A stretch of 64,000 nucleotides of DNA from Bacillota bacterium (GCA_007122335.1 SKTZ01000021.1:1-64000); one strand, 5' to 3'. Positions 15,312-23,622 are shown, counted from the stretch's first letter. Translations and numbers: made by a program. The notes: generated from the sequence alone by a model not told the origin.

Positions 15312-15764
15312 ATGGAATTTGTCGGGACAATTTTTGGAGAAATAATATGGGGTCTAGGGGAAATGGCTATTAAGATTTTCCTTATTATTATCCCTTTAAT
15401 GATAGGCCTGGAAATATTAAAAGGATATGGTATTCTGGAAAAGCTTACCCGTCCGCTCGCTCCTTTTTTGCAAAGGTTTGACCTTTCTCCTGCGGCAGGA
15501 GTGCCATTCCTTATTGGTCAGTTTTTGGGGCTCTCTTATGGAGCTGGTGTTTTGATCCAGTCCTCGAGGGAAGGCAAGGTTTCTCCCCATGAGATGTGGC
15601 TTGTCTGTCTTTTTTTATCTCTTTGCCATTCCCTTTTTGAAGACACCCTTCTTTTTGTTGCAGTTGGAGCCAACTTTTTCGTCCTGGTAGGATTCCGTTT
15701 GGCCCTCGCTATTGGAGTAACTCTTTTATTCAGTCGTGTCCTTTTGCCGAGGAGGGTTAATTAA
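15312..15764 (+). CDS. Nucleoside-recognition (Gate) domain membrane protein B
   Basis: 150 residues with about four membrane helices, partner of the preceding gene. Shared family features are ILEKLTRPLAPFLQRFDLSPAAGVPFLIGQFLGLSYGAG and CLFLSLCHSLFEDTLLF, where a conserved His and Glu/Asp face the same region as HSLPMET in protein A. It starts at ATG 15312 after GGGGGAGG and overlaps the DMT transporter by one base (TAATG). Confidence 0.85.
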   Translation: MEFVGTIFGEIIWGLGEMAIKIFLIIIPLMIGLEILKGYGILEKLTRPLAPFLQRFDLSPAAGVPFLIGQFLGLSYGAGVLIQSSREGKVSPHEMWLVCLFLSLCHSLFEDTLLFVAVGANFFVLVGFRLALAIGVTLLFSRVLLPRRVN

Positions 15765-16645
15765 TGGGGATATCGGTCAATAAGTGGGCAATATTATTAA
15801 TTCTTGTTGCTTTTATCTGGGGAACTACTTTTGCAGTGATGAAGGACCTGCTGGAAAAGGTTTCTTTATTCAATTTTTTGTTCTGGCGGTTTTTCCTGGC
15901 GGGAATATTTTTGGCAATCTGGTCAGGTCCCCGCTGGAAAAGCCTTGATTCCACTCGCTTCAGGCAGGGAATCTTTATGGGGTTTTTGCTTTTTTCCGGC
16001 TATTTGACTCAGGTTCTTGGTTTGAACTGGACTACAGCCTCCCAGGCCGGATTTATAACCGGGCTTTCTGTAATTCTGGTTCCTTTAATTGCTTTAATTA
16101 TTGGGCAGGAACCTCTGCGTAAAAAGAGCCTTCTGGGTGCTGTACTTGCAGTTATTGGTCTTTATTTATTAAATTATGTCGATCAACTTTATTTTGGGTT
16201 AGGAGAGTTTTTGGTTTTTTTATGTGCAATTTTCTTTGCCCTTTATATTGTTTTTGTTTCCCGCTTTGCTCCGGAAGCAGATGGTCCACCCTTTGTTGCC
16301 CTGCAAATCCTCTTTATGACGTTTTTAATGGGAATTCTTGCCCTGTTTTTCGCTCCCTACAAACCCTGGGATTTGAGTTATCTCACCGGTTTACAGTGGC
16401 TGCAGATAGCTTATATGGGTATTGGGGCAACGGCGCTTGCCTATCTTTGGGAACATAAAGCCCAGCAGGTTATTTCAGCTACCTTTGCGGCCCTCGCTTT
16501 TGCCCTGGAACCAGTTTTTGCTACAATATTTGCTTTCTTTTACCTGGGGGAAGTACTTCCCGGAGCGAGTTATTTTGGCGGCCTTTTAATTGTTTATGGT
16601 ATGTTCCTGGCTGGCAGGGAAGAAAAAAAGGTTGTAGGAGTCTAA
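15764..16645 (+). CDS. EamA/DMT family transporter
   Basis: 293 residues with ten predicted membrane helices in two EamA halves. The N-terminal AFIWGTTFAVMKDLLEK and the second-half ALAFALEPVFATIFAFFYLGEVL are family signatures. These are metabolite or amino acid exporters of the inner membrane; the substrate cannot be read from the sequence. Its start overlaps the stop of the preceding Gate protein, so the three genes are one operon. Confidence 0.93.
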   Translation: MGISVNKWAILLILVAFIWGTTFAVMKDLLEKVSLFNFLFWRFFLAGIFLAIWSGPRWKSLDSTRFRQGIFMGFLLFSGYLTQVLGLNWTTASQAGFITGLSVILVPLIALIIGQEPLRKKSLLGAVLAVIGLYLLNYVDQLYFGLGEFLVFLCAIFFALYIVFVSRFAPEADGPPFVALQILFMTFLMGILALFFAPYKPWDLSYLTGLQWLQIAYMGIGATALAYLWEHKAQQVISATFAALAFALEPVFATIFAFFYLGEVLPGASYFGGLLIVYGMFLAGREEKKVVGV

Positions 16646-16699
16646 AGAACTGCAGTTAAAAAACTGTGGAAAATCCCAACCCGAAAAGGAGTTAAAAAA

Positions 16700-17935
16700 A
16701 TGACGGAAAAAACCCGCTACATAATTTTTTCTCTTTATATGCTGGCTCTGGTAATAATCGGTTTGCTCTGGCCGGGTGAAAGTTTAGCTTCAACATGGGC
16801 CGGGTTTCAGGATATAATGAAAGTACCAGGGGTTTTAATTTCCGATTTTTTTTCAATTGGAGGTGTGGGTGCTACCTTAATTAACTCCGGCCTGGTCGGT
16901 TTTATTGGTCTCGGGTTAATTTATTTTAGCAAAACCCATTTTTCGGGGCCGACAATTGCAGCAGTATTTACTATGGCCGGTTTTGGCCTTTTTGGGAAAA
17001 CTCCTATCAATATCTGGCCGATTATTTTAGGAGTTGGCCTTGCTGCAGCTTTGAAAAAAGATAATTTTCGGTCTGTTATTGTTGTTGCCCTTTTTGGAAC
17101 TGCTTTGGGGCCACTGGTTTCTCAAGTTGCTTTTGGACTGGAATGGGGTTACATTCCTGCAGTCCTTTTAGGCATCGGGACCGGGCTTATTCTACCCGCA
17201 ATGGCTTCCCATGTTTTGCATAACCATCAGGGTTTTAACCTTTATAACGTTGGATTTACCTGTGGAATAGTGGGGATTTATCTAACTGCCATGCTTACCC
17301 TGGCCGGGGAAGATTTGTTTCTGTCCAGTGTCTGGTACAGCCAGGAACAGTGGGAATTGGGGCTGGTTTTCTTCCTGTATTTTGGTTTGATGATGGTTCT
17401 AGGCCTGCCTGGCTGGAAGGATACCAAAAAACTCTGGAAACTTCCCGGAACACTTGTAACGGATTTTGTAACTGAAGAGGGTATGCCCGCAACTTTATTC
17501 AATATGGGACTGGTTGGTTTAATCGGGATGACCTATATTCTCCTTGTTGGCGGAGAATTTAACGGGCCAACTCTGGGTGGAGTTTTTACCATGGTTGGGT
17601 TTGGAGCTTTTGGGAAACATTTAAAGAATATCTGGCCTCTGATGGCCGGGGTTTATCTGGGCGCTGTTTTAAGTTCCTATAGCCCTTCGGCCCCGGGCCC
17701 CCTCCTTGCGGCTCTCTTTGGAACAACCCTGGCGCCTGTAGCGGGGAATTTTGGGCCTGTTATTGGAATTTTGGCCGGTGTCGTTCACCTGAGTGTGGTA
17801 ATGATTTCTGGTCCGTTTCACGCGGGGATGAACCTTTATAATAATGGTTTCGCAGGAGGGCTTGTTGCGACTGTTTTTGTTGGTGTAAGCCGCTGGCTTA
17901 ATCAGCGGCCGCATAAAAAGAAGGAGGAGAAATAA
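16700..17935 (+). CDS. DUF1576-like polytopic membrane protein with internal duplication
   Basis: 411 residues with roughly ten or more membrane segments. Two halves repeat each other. LVGFIGLGLIYFSKTHFSG and FTMAGFGLFGKTPINIWPI in half one match LVGLIGMTYILLVGGEFNG and FTMVGFGAFGKHLKNIWPL in half two. NHQGFNLYNVGFTCG likewise matches FHAGMNLYNNGFAGG. This suggests a transporter or channel built from a duplicated unit. I assign it to DUF1576 from memory of the family. Its stop overlaps the start of a GHKL ATPase gene. Confidence 0.8.
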   Translation: MTEKTRYIIFSLYMLALVIIGLLWPGESLASTWAGFQDIMKVPGVLISDFFSIGGVGATLINSGLVGFIGLGLIYFSKTHFSGPTIAAVFTMAGFGLFGKTPINIWPIILGVGLAAALKKDNFRSVIVVALFGTALGPLVSQVAFGLEWGYIPAVLLGIGTGLILPAMASHVLHNHQGFNLYNVGFTCGIVGIYLTAMLTLAGEDLFLSSVWYSQEQWELGLVFFLYFGLMMVLGLPGWKDTKKLWKLPGTLVTDFVTEEGMPATLFNMGLVGLIGMTYILLVGGEFNGPTLGGVFTMVGFGAFGKHLKNIWPLMAGVYLGAVLSSYSPSAPGPLLAALFGTTLAPVAGNFGPVIGILAGVVHLSVVMISGPFHAGMNLYNNGFAGGLVATVFVGVSRWLNQRPHKKKEEK

Positions 17936-18279
17936 TGCATTCATATAGGAGAAATATCAGGGGGATAGTTGACGAGCTTTTTAATAATGCTATTAAAGCG
18001 GGGGCCACAAGTATAGAAGCTTCAGTAAATTTTGATGGTGATCAGGTGGAGATCAGAGTTAAGGATAATGGCTCGGGTATGGACGAAGAAAAATTAAAAG
18101 AGGTGGAAAAAAAGCTTTGCCGGCCCCGCAGGGAAGAACTCGAAGATTATTATGGATCCCTGGCTGGACAGAGCTTCCAGGGAACCGGGCTTGCCCTTGT
18201 AGGCATGATGACGGACAGGGCAGAAGTTAAAACTTCGCCCGGAAAGGGAACGGAAGTTACAGTTTATATTAAGCTTTAG
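17935..18279 (+). CDS. Stand-alone GHKL (HATPase_c) ATP-binding protein
   Basis: 114 residues that are nearly all one ATP-binding domain. The N box is DELFNNAIKAGATSIE, the G1 box VKDNGSGMD, and the G2 box GTGLALVGMM, followed by a GKGTEVTVYI strand. There is no phospho-accepting histidine, dimerisation helix or sensor domain, so it is not a complete histidine kinase. The N box resembles MutL and anti-sigma kinases as much as sensor kinases. The TAATG overlap with the membrane protein gene implies coupled synthesis and perhaps a complex. Confidence 0.88.
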   Translation: MHSYRRNIRGIVDELFNNAIKAGATSIEASVNFDGDQVEIRVKDNGSGMDEEKLKEVEKKLCRPRREELEDYYGSLAGQSFQGTGLALVGMMTDRAEVKTSPGKGTEVTVYIKL

Positions 18280-18300
18280 AAATAAGAAGATAAGGAAACA

Positions 18301-18330
18301 AAAAAAGTCCCCGCAATCGGGGACTTTTTT
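18301..18330. terminator. Bidirectional terminator between the GHKL gene and rtcB
   Basis: AAAAAAGTCCCCG and CGGGGACTTTTTT form a perfect stem around CAAT, usable from both converging genes. Confidence 0.95.
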
Positions 18331-19751
18331 TAACCTTTGATAGCAACAAGGGGTTTTAAACGGACGACTTTTTCGGTAATATCAATTTCAGTCAGGGTAT
18401 TTATCACATCGTCAATGTCTTTATATGCTCCAGGCGCTTCATCAATTATTTTTTTGTAATCACGAATATTGTAGTGAACGTCTCCCATTTGTTTTTCAAA
18501 ATCATTTTTGCTGATTTGTTTTTTGGCCTGTGAACGAGAAAGAACTCGACCCGCGCCATGATTAACGGAAAAGTAGGTTTCAGTAGCTTTTTCTCTGGCG
18601 ACTGTGACATAGGAACTGGTTCCCATGCTTCCGGGTATTATTGCGGGATGGCCAATATTCCGGTAAATTTCAGGATTCAGGGGATGTTTGGGGGGGAGGG
18701 CGCGGGTTGCGCCTTTACGGTGAATCAAAACTCTTTTTTTGCCGTGTTCTTCAAATTTTGCAATATTATGAGCCACATCATAAACCTGGCTCAGCCCAAG
18801 GCGATGGGGTACTTCGTGTAGTGCATCCCCGATTGCCTCCCTGACCAGGTGGGCGAGGAGCTGCCTGTTGGCAAAGGCAAAGTTGATGGCACAGCCCATT
18901 GCCTTGATGTATTGTTGCCCCTCGGGAGATTCTATTGGAACTGCAGCCAGCCCTTTATTCGGCAATTTAATATTATATTTCCCGGCGGCCTGGACCATCC
19001 GGGAGGAAAAATCTGTACAGATCTGGTGGCCAAAACCTCTACTTCCACTATGGATGAGGATGGTAAGTTGATCGGGCTGGAGGTTCATAAGCCCCGCGGC
19101 CTGTGAATTGTAAACTTCTTCTACATATCCCAGTTCGATAAAGTGATTTCCCGAACCCAGGGTTCCCAGTTGATCACCCCTGGAAAAGGCTTTTTTGCCC
19201 ACAGCACCGGTATCAGCGAGAGGGAAGGTTCCCTTTTCTTCAGTAGTTTCCAGATCGTCCCAGCGACCATAACCTGCTTCCACAAGGGCGCGGGCCCCTT
19301 TAATAAAAATTTTTTTGTTAATTGAAGCCATTTCTGCCTTGTAAGGGGTTGCTTTTCCAAGCCCTACGGGGACCCGGGAAAGAATGTTTTTCATGATTTC
19401 TTTTAATTGTTCAGGCTTAAGGTCGTGATAATTAATATTGGTTTGCAAAAGCCTTACTCCGCAGTTAATATCCATTCCAACACCCCCGGCCGAAACCAGT
19501 CCCTTTTCAGCGTCCATGGCCATGATCCCCCCGATGGGAAGACCAAAACCTGTATGAACATCTGGCATGGCCAGGACAGGCCCTGCGAGCCCGGGGAGGG
19601 AAGCAGCGTCTGTGAGCTGTTTGATGCAATCGTTTTCCAGATCACTGGCAAGTTCTGGTGTAAGGTAAAGGTAACAGTCAGAATTCATAGGACCTTGTTT
19701 GCTAATTTTATATTTGTTTTTCCCTGCGGTTTCTAGTTTGATAAAAACCAC
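18330..19751 (-). CDS. rtcB: RNA-splicing ligase RtcB
   Basis: A GTP- and Mn-dependent ligase joining RNA 2',3'-cyclic phosphate and 5'-OH ends, used in RNA repair. 473 residues cover the whole family length. Diagnostic segments are MPDVHTGFGLPIGG, GVGMDINCGVRL (metal cysteine), GSGNHFIELG, HSGSRGFGHQI and the guanylylated-histidine region SVNHGAGRVLSR near the C-terminus. No rtcA or archease is nearby. The annotated GTG start overlaps its own ribosome site, and the predicted leader is only about 8 bases, so the true start is unsettled. Confidence 0.95.
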   Translation of the reverse strand: MVFIKLETAGKNKYKISKQGPMNSDCYLYLTPELASDLENDCIKQLTDAASLPGLAGPVLAMPDVHTGFGLPIGGIMAMDAEKGLVSAGGVGMDINCGVRLLQTNINYHDLKPEQLKEIMKNILSRVPVGLGKATPYKAEMASINKKIFIKGARALVEAGYGRWDDLETTEEKGTFPLADTGAVGKKAFSRGDQLGTLGSGNHFIELGYVEEVYNSQAAGLMNLQPDQLTILIHSGSRGFGHQICTDFSSRMVQAAGKYNIKLPNKGLAAVPIESPEGQQYIKAMGCAINFAFANRQLLAHLVREAIGDALHEVPHRLGLSQVYDVAHNIAKFEEHGKKRVLIHRKGATRALPPKHPLNPEIYRNIGHPAIIPGSMGTSSYVTVAREKATETYFSVNHGAGRVLSRSQAKKQISKNDFEKQMGDVHYNIRDYKKIIDEAPGAYKDIDDVINTLTEIDITEKVVRLKPLVAIKG

Positions 19752-19765
19752 CTCCCTTTCAGTTC

Positions 19766-19794
19766 ATTATATAGTATTGGGAAGAAATTCTCAA
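19766..19794 (-). promoter_or_regulatory. Promoter of rtcB
   Basis: On the minus strand: TTGAGA (19789-19794), a 17-base spacer and TATAAT (19766-19771). The start site would be near 19759. Confidence 0.75.
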
Positions 19795-19871
19795 AGGATT
19801 ATTAAGGTTTTTGCAGGAAAAATTTGGAATAAATAGAAAATAATTAAAAAAGATTGGGAGGTGCTTGCCTG

Positions 19872-20267
19872 GTGAAAAGAAATGGTTTTACCCTGGTGGA
19901 ATTGCTTGTGGTGATTTCTATTCTTGGTTTGCTGGCTATGATTACCATCCCCAGATTCGGAGGCTTCCGGGAAAGAGCGGTGGAAACTGCGACGATTGCT
20001 GAACTCCAGGCGGTCCGCCAGGCCTGGAATTATTATGAAATTGAGTTTGGAGAAGATTCTCTGGGTAGCGCAGAAGATTTGAGCCTTTTTCTGGGAGAGG
20101 ACCTGCAGGGTGATGAATATATGGGAAAGTATAATTTGAATTTGCAGGATGACAATGACACATCACATATAAAAGCCGAGGTCATTATAAATAACTCCGC
20201 AGATGGTGACCAAGAAAAACAGAGACAGGACGCTATTATTTTTCTGGACCGGATTGAAATTAATTAA
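19872..20267 (+). CDS. Type IV pilin-like protein (class III signal)
   Basis: 131 residues from GTG 19872, 8 bases after GGGAGGTG. A very short leader MKRNG ends at the cleavage site before FTLVELLVVISILGLLAMITIPRF, with the Glu at position 5 that pilins need. The rest is a small globular domain rich in acidic residues. It stands alone, 7 kb from the pilus operon, and has its own terminator, so it may be the major pilin for that machine. A role as a minor pilin is equally possible. Confidence 0.88.
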   Translation: MKRNGFTLVELLVVISILGLLAMITIPRFGGFRERAVETATIAELQAVRQAWNYYEIEFGEDSLGSAEDLSLFLGEDLQGDEYMGKYNLNLQDDNDTSHIKAEVIINNSADGDQEKQRQDAIIFLDRIEIN

Positions 20268-20281
20268 AGAAAGAAAAACTT

Positions 20282-20310
20282 CCGCCCCCGGAGGGCGGTT
20301 TTTTTATTTT
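20282..20310 (+). terminator. Intrinsic terminator after the lone pilin gene
   Basis: CCGCCC (20282-20287) pairs with GGGCGG (20293-20298), followed by seven Ts and ATTTT. Confidence 0.9.
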
Positions 20311-20380
20311 AAATAAGTGGTTGAAAAAACTTGAAAAAAACGGAGAAAATTCCGTTAATAATAGGGGGAGGTGTTTTATA

Positions 20381-22450
20381 TTGCTGGGAATAATAATCCT
20401 GTCTGGAATGGTTTCAACTATCCTGTCTTTTCTTTTCACTCCTCCCTTAGAAGTTATAGGGTTATTGGGTTTAAGTTCTCTCGTGTTTTGTTTTTCCTTT
20501 GGAGCGAAGGCCAGGAGTTTTAATCTACTATTATTTTCCTTTTTGATTTCCCAGGTAGGACAGGATAGTTTTTGGTTTTACCATTTATCCTGGATGGGTA
20601 TTTTTGGATTGTTTTCAATACTGGGTCCCCGATTTTTCCCCATTATTCTCAGCAAAATATTAAAAACACTGCTCCCCGAAGAGATAAAAATTGGATTTTT
20701 TGGTCCCAAATATAGATTTATTGCCGGGGACGATTTTATAAAAGAAGAGTTTGCTTCCGATCCGGAAGTGGTGTCACCGGCTAATAGGGGAGGCTGGCTT
20801 AAAACCGAAAGAGTAAATTCCGGTTACTGGTCATTCTGGGGCAGAAAATTACCCGGTGAGAAAATTACTTTTATTGTAGCCCGGGATAAAACACAAAACT
20901 GGCGATCGGAAAAATTGTTATGGGATCTAGAGGATATGGTTTTTTTCCTGGAACCTTCCGGAAAAATTTTAGCGTCCAATTTTAGTGGAGAAAAATTTTT
21001 AGGAGTGGAAAGGAGTTTACAGGGGGGAAATATTTTTTCTTTTCTTTTTCCTGAGGTAAATCAAAAGTTTAGCCGTTGTTTTTCCAGGGTAAAAAAAGGA
21101 AAGGGTGTTTCCAGATGCTTCCTGGAACAGGAAAACCAGGAGCAGGGAAAAACTTTCTGGCAATGGGAGTTTGAGGTTATTCCAGAAAGAGGGAAAACCC
21201 CTGGAGAAATCCTGGTCAGGGCCAGGGATATTACCAGACTTGTTGAAAACCAGAAAAAGCTCAAGAACAAAGTCAGACAATTACGGGAACTAAATTTAGC
21301 CTTCCGGCAGGAAATAAAGGAAAGGAAAAAAACCGAAGAGATGCTGGCAGCGGAAAATGAAAAATTGGATATAACGTTGCAAAGTATTGGGGAGGGAGTA
21401 ATAACAACAGATGAAAAAATGGCTGTAACCGGAGTTAATCCGGCGGCAGCAGAGATTGCAGGCTGGAACCAGGAGGAAGTGGTCGGCCAATCTCTGGAAA
21501 AAATTTACCAGGTTACAGAGAGGAAAACTACCGGAAATTCCAGCGGGGAAAATTCACTCCTTTCCACAAGGCAGGGGGGAATGAAGGTAATTAGTGAAAC
21601 CAGATCTCCAATTAAAAACAGAAAAGGAAAGGTCCTGGGCCAGGTAATAATTTTCCGTGATATTACCAAAAAAAAGCACATCGAAGAGCAGGTAATTGTT
21701 TCCCAAAAAATGGAATCAATTGGGCAGCTTGCTGCCGGGATTGCACACGAGATTAATACACCCATGCAGTATATTGGAGACAACCTTAGTTTTCTGCAGA
21801 AAGCTTTCGCCACCCTGGATCAATATATTGATATCCCGCAGGGCCGAGCCCGCCACCTTAAAGAGGAAATTCCTAATGCTCTACAGGACGCCAAAGAAGG
21901 TGCTCAGAGAGTAAATAAACTGGTTCTTTCCATGAAAAACTTTGCCCATCCGGGGGATTCCGAAATGAGATTGGGAGATATAAACCAGGGAATTGAGAGC
22001 ACCCTGGAAATTGCCAAAAATGAATGGAAATACGCCGCTGAAGTTGAACTGGATCTTGACCCCACCCTGCCCGGGATAGGATGTATTATGGAAAAAATTA
22101 ACCAGGTTTTTCTGAACATGGTAGTCAATTCGGCCCAGGCTATTTCGGAAGCCAGGGAAAAAGGCCTAATTGAGAGAGGAAAAATTAAAATTAAAACCTG
22201 CGCCCATGCAGAATATATTCAGATTAGAATTGCAGATAATGGGGTGGGAATTCCCCCGGAATTAAAAAACAAAATTTTTGATCCCTTTTTTACAACCAAG
22301 GAAGTGGGCAAGGGAACGGGCCAGGGACTGACAATTGCCCACGATATTATTGTTAATAAGCATAATGGAGAACTTTTTGTTGAATCAGAACCGGGAATGG
22401 GAACAGAGTTTATTATTAATTTGCCACTGACCAATCCGGTGGCAGGTTAA
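20381..22450 (+). CDS. PAS-domain sensor histidine kinase (NtrB/ZraS-like)
   Basis: I choose the TTG at 20381, 7 bases after GGGGGAGGTG, giving 689 residues. Several membrane helices fill the first 100 residues. A PAS-like domain (ending in VRARDITRL), a charged helix and a second PAS (LDITLQSIGEGVITTDEK to GQVIIFRDITKKK) follow. The kinase core has GIAHEINTP with the phospho-histidine at about residue 456, the N box NQVFLNMVVNSAQAI, G1 IADNGVGIP and G2 GTGQGLTIAHDI. The signal is unknown. It is paired with the response regulator 20 bases downstream. Confidence 0.93.
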   Translation: MLGIIILSGMVSTILSFLFTPPLEVIGLLGLSSLVFCFSFGAKARSFNLLLFSFLISQVGQDSFWFYHLSWMGIFGLFSILGPRFFPIILSKILKTLLPEEIKIGFFGPKYRFIAGDDFIKEEFASDPEVVSPANRGGWLKTERVNSGYWSFWGRKLPGEKITFIVARDKTQNWRSEKLLWDLEDMVFFLEPSGKILASNFSGEKFLGVERSLQGGNIFSFLFPEVNQKFSRCFSRVKKGKGVSRCFLEQENQEQGKTFWQWEFEVIPERGKTPGEILVRARDITRLVENQKKLKNKVRQLRELNLAFRQEIKERKKTEEMLAAENEKLDITLQSIGEGVITTDEKMAVTGVNPAAAEIAGWNQEEVVGQSLEKIYQVTERKTTGNSSGENSLLSTRQGGMKVISETRSPIKNRKGKVLGQVIIFRDITKKKHIEEQVIVSQKMESIGQLAAGIAHEINTPMQYIGDNLSFLQKAFATLDQYIDIPQGRARHLKEEIPNALQDAKEGAQRVNKLVLSMKNFAHPGDSEMRLGDINQGIESTLEIAKNEWKYAAEVELDLDPTLPGIGCIMEKINQVFLNMVVNSAQAISEAREKGLIERGKIKIKTCAHAEYIQIRIADNGVGIPPELKNKIFDPFFTTKEVGKGTGQGLTIAHDIIVNKHNGELFVESEPGMGTEFIINLPLTNPVAG

Positions 22451-22470
22451 AGTTAAAGGAGGAATGAAAA

Positions 22471-23178
22471 ATGGAAAGGGAGAAAATCTTGATTGTTGAC
22501 GATGAACCCCGAATTCTGGAAGCCTTTCGCCGGCATTTAATTGATGATTTTGATGTGCTTACTGCTAAAAGTGCTGAACAGGGCTTGGAAATAATCAGTT
22601 CTAACAGCGATATTGCAGTTATTCTCGCTGATTACAAGATGCCGGGGAAGGATGGGGTTAAGTTCCTGGCAGAAACAAGGCAGTTATTACCCGATAGCAT
22701 TAGAGTAATAATAACAGGGTATGCTAACGTGGATAATGCCTTGCAGGCAGTCAATGAGGGGCAGGTTTTCAGGTTTTTGACCAAGCCCCTTGCTATTGAA
22801 AGGTTGACAAGGGTGATAAAGGAAGGAATTGTGGAATTCAGGATAAACAAATTTAAAAGAGAGTTGTTTAATAAAACGGTTGGTGCTGATTACCAACAGA
22901 TCCAGAGTTTTTTGGAAAACGACTGGCAGCAGGTTCACTACGAAATATTGAGATTCCTTAAGAAAAAAGAAGCAGGGTATGCTGACCCGGTTGGTTCCGA
23001 TTCACTGGGGGATTCACTTAATATAACTCCCTCCTATATCAGGGGGGTAATTGGCCCTCTGGTTGATTCAGGAGTTGTGGGTGTGCGAATGGGCCGCAGA
23101 GGTGGCTATTACCTGAATGTTGATCCCAGCCTGCTTTTAGATTGGGAAGAGTTGATGGGTTTTAAAAAGAGCAGTTAA
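22471..23178 (+). CDS. Response regulator with a C-terminal winged-helix-like domain
   Basis: 235 residues. The receiver domain begins KILIVDDEPRILEAF, has the phosphorylated Asp in LADYKMPG (about residue 54), and ends with the TGYANVDN and FRFLTKP signatures seen in RpfG/HupR-type receivers. There is no AAA+ or HD-GYP output. Residues 150-235 instead look like a winged helix (DSLNITPSYIRGVIGPLVDSGVVGVRMGRRGGYYLNV). It probably binds DNA. It is cotranscribed with the PAS kinase and starts after AAAGGAGG. Confidence 0.88.
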   Translation: MEREKILIVDDEPRILEAFRRHLIDDFDVLTAKSAEQGLEIISSNSDIAVILADYKMPGKDGVKFLAETRQLLPDSIRVIITGYANVDNALQAVNEGQVFRFLTKPLAIERLTRVIKEGIVEFRINKFKRELFNKTVGADYQQIQSFLENDWQQVHYEILRFLKKKEAGYADPVGSDSLGDSLNITPSYIRGVIGPLVDSGVVGVRMGRRGGYYLNVDPSLLLDWEELMGFKKSS

Positions 23179-23336
23179 GGATACCCCGGAAGAGAAATGA
23201 AAATTACCTGGCAGTAAAAATTTATGAGGATAGTAAAAAGTTGCGATTAAAGGGGCCCAAAAAAGAAAAAAGGGAAAAAACTTCCTGAAAAGGGTCAAAA
23301 AGGCCCAGAATGTTGCAAATTCGGTATAAATTGGCT

Positions 23337-23365
23337 TTGATAATTTCCAGCCTGAAAACTATAAT
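23337..23365 (+). promoter_or_regulatory. Promoter of the 35-residue basic peptide gene
   Basis: TTGATA (23337-23342), a 17-base spacer and TATAAT (23360-23365). The predicted start near 23372 gives a leader of about 80 bases. Confidence 0.7.
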
Positions 23366-23420
23366 TAAACCAACATAGAGAAGGTTGGGGGCTTGTACTT
23401 TTAGGTTCTGAACGTAAAAA

Positions 23421-23449
23421 CCCCTCTCTATTAAATTCGAGAGGAGGGG
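23421..23449 (+). promoter_or_regulatory. Hairpin occluding the ribosome site of the basic peptide gene
   Basis: CCCCTCTC (23421-23428) can pair with GAGAGG or GAGGGG within 23439-23449 in two registers of 6-7 bp. Both bury the GAGGAGGGG ribosome site, so translation may be conditional. Confidence 0.5.
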
Positions 23450-23454
23450 ATAAG

Positions 23455-23562
23455 ATGAAAAATGAAAAGAAATCCCAAGGAATGAAAGGTCGCAAAACAG
23501 AAAAAAGCAAAGCCATGGCTTCTGAAAAATCAAAAGGGACAAGGGCGAAACCAAAAAAATAA
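23455..23562 (+). CDS. 35-residue lysine-rich small protein
   Basis: A complete small gene: ATG 23455 after GAGGAGGGG (6 bases), TAA 23560-23562. The peptide is strongly basic (about 12 Lys and 3 Arg of 35), with Ser/Ala/Gly and no hydrophobic segment, for example KGRKTEKSK and KGTRAKPKK. It resembles the disordered, nucleic-acid-binding tails of small ribosomal or nucleoid proteins, but I know no family for it. Its own promoter, ribosome-site hairpin and TTCG-loop terminator argue strongly that it is a real gene. Confidence 0.7.
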   Translation: MKNEKKSQGMKGRKTEKSKAMASEKSKGTRAKPKK

Positions 23563-23591
23563 CTGAGAAATGTTAAAAAGGTAATTTGAAG

Positions 23592-23622
23592 AGCTTTTGA
23601 CTTCGGTCAAAAGCTTTTTTAT
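23592..23622 (+). terminator. Intrinsic terminator after the basic peptide gene
   Basis: AGCTTTTGAC (23592-23601) pairs perfectly with GTCAAAAGCT (23606-23615) over a stable TTCG loop, followed by a T-run. Confidence 0.95.
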
